Assembly: GCA_039933015.1 (NCBI GenBank) | Contig: JBDTOX010000050.1 | Location: 1-6,081 of the forward strand | Reading direction: 5' to 3' | Source: JBDTOX01 sp039933015 | Lineage (GTDB): Bacteria; Pseudomonadota; Gammaproteobacteria; Burkholderiales; Methylophilaceae | DNA length: 6,081 nt | Part shown: one piece after another, positions 6,078 to 6,081 of the stretch | How the letters are laid out: each line of letters starts with the position of its first letter | How positions within the stretch are numbered: position 1 is the stretch's first letter | Position numbers and translations under genes: made by a program | The notes under the pieces: model-generated | Database searches by the model: none | The model's input: only the letters and a program-made list of their open reading frames with translations | What the model was told of the DNA's origin: nothing

Positions 6078-6081
6078 TAAG

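Larger units (their letters stand above)
5939..6081. mobile_element. AT-rich flank of the attachment site, possible end of an integrated element
   Basis: No gene is recognisable here. By my count about 46 of the 141 bases from 5941 are G or C (near 33%), well below the coding genes to the left. The drop starts exactly where the tRNA homology stops. The stretch holds an AT-only inverted repeat (5956-5961/5964-5969), an IHF-type motif, a 10-bp direct repeat and a terminal inverted repeat. This fits the arm of an attachment site at the end of an element lying to the right, but the window ends too soon to confirm it. Confidence 0.4.

Overview
The window looks like chromosomal DNA from a Gram-negative proteobacterium, most likely a betaproteobacterium. 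It encodes a lipid A palmitoyltransferase of the outer membrane (PagP), a full-length RdgC (a beta/gammaproteobacterial protein), a large GGDEF-EAL receptor, and a tRNA-Arg(ACG) fragment of betaproteobacterial type. A lean towards the Nitrosomonadales is an impression from protein style only; I could not run a search.

Layout. Positions 1-186 hold no recognised gene, only two small inverted repeats. A small cupin protein (187-513, +) is followed by pagP (675-1226, +). pagP has a plausible promoter and a perfect 8-bp inverted repeat whose right arm covers its Shine-Dalgarno. A bidirectional terminator (1255-1290) separates pagP from the convergent GGDEF-EAL gene (1368-4424, -). Upstream of that gene lies rdgC (4626-5531, -), with its own perfect TATAAT -10 box.

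From 5532 to the end there is no intact gene, but the region is not empty. It contains the last 45 codons of a tyrosine recombinase (5688-5825, +) with its H-R-H-Y catalytic residues. Next come an intrinsic terminator (5862-5889) and the 3' 45 nt of a tRNA-Arg(ACG) on the minus strand (5894-5938). The tRNA homology stops exactly at the anticodon loop, as at tRNA attachment sites of integrative elements. Beyond it the DNA falls to about one third G+C and carries an IHF-type motif, a 10-bp direct repeat and an inverted repeat, the kind of layout seen in an attachment-site arm.

How it fits together. pagP, the c-di-GMP receptor and rdgC are single-function chromosomal genes rather than one pathway: envelope lipid modification, second-messenger signalling, and control of RecA/recombination. 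The right edge is best read as a scarred integration hotspot. I infer that an old element left its integrase tail next to rdgC, and that a second element may start at 5939, with the intact tRNA-Arg gene beyond the window to the right. The best candidates for something new are this recombination scar, the inverted repeat over the pagP start region, and an alanine in PagP where the E. coli enzyme has the glycine that sets acyl-chain length.
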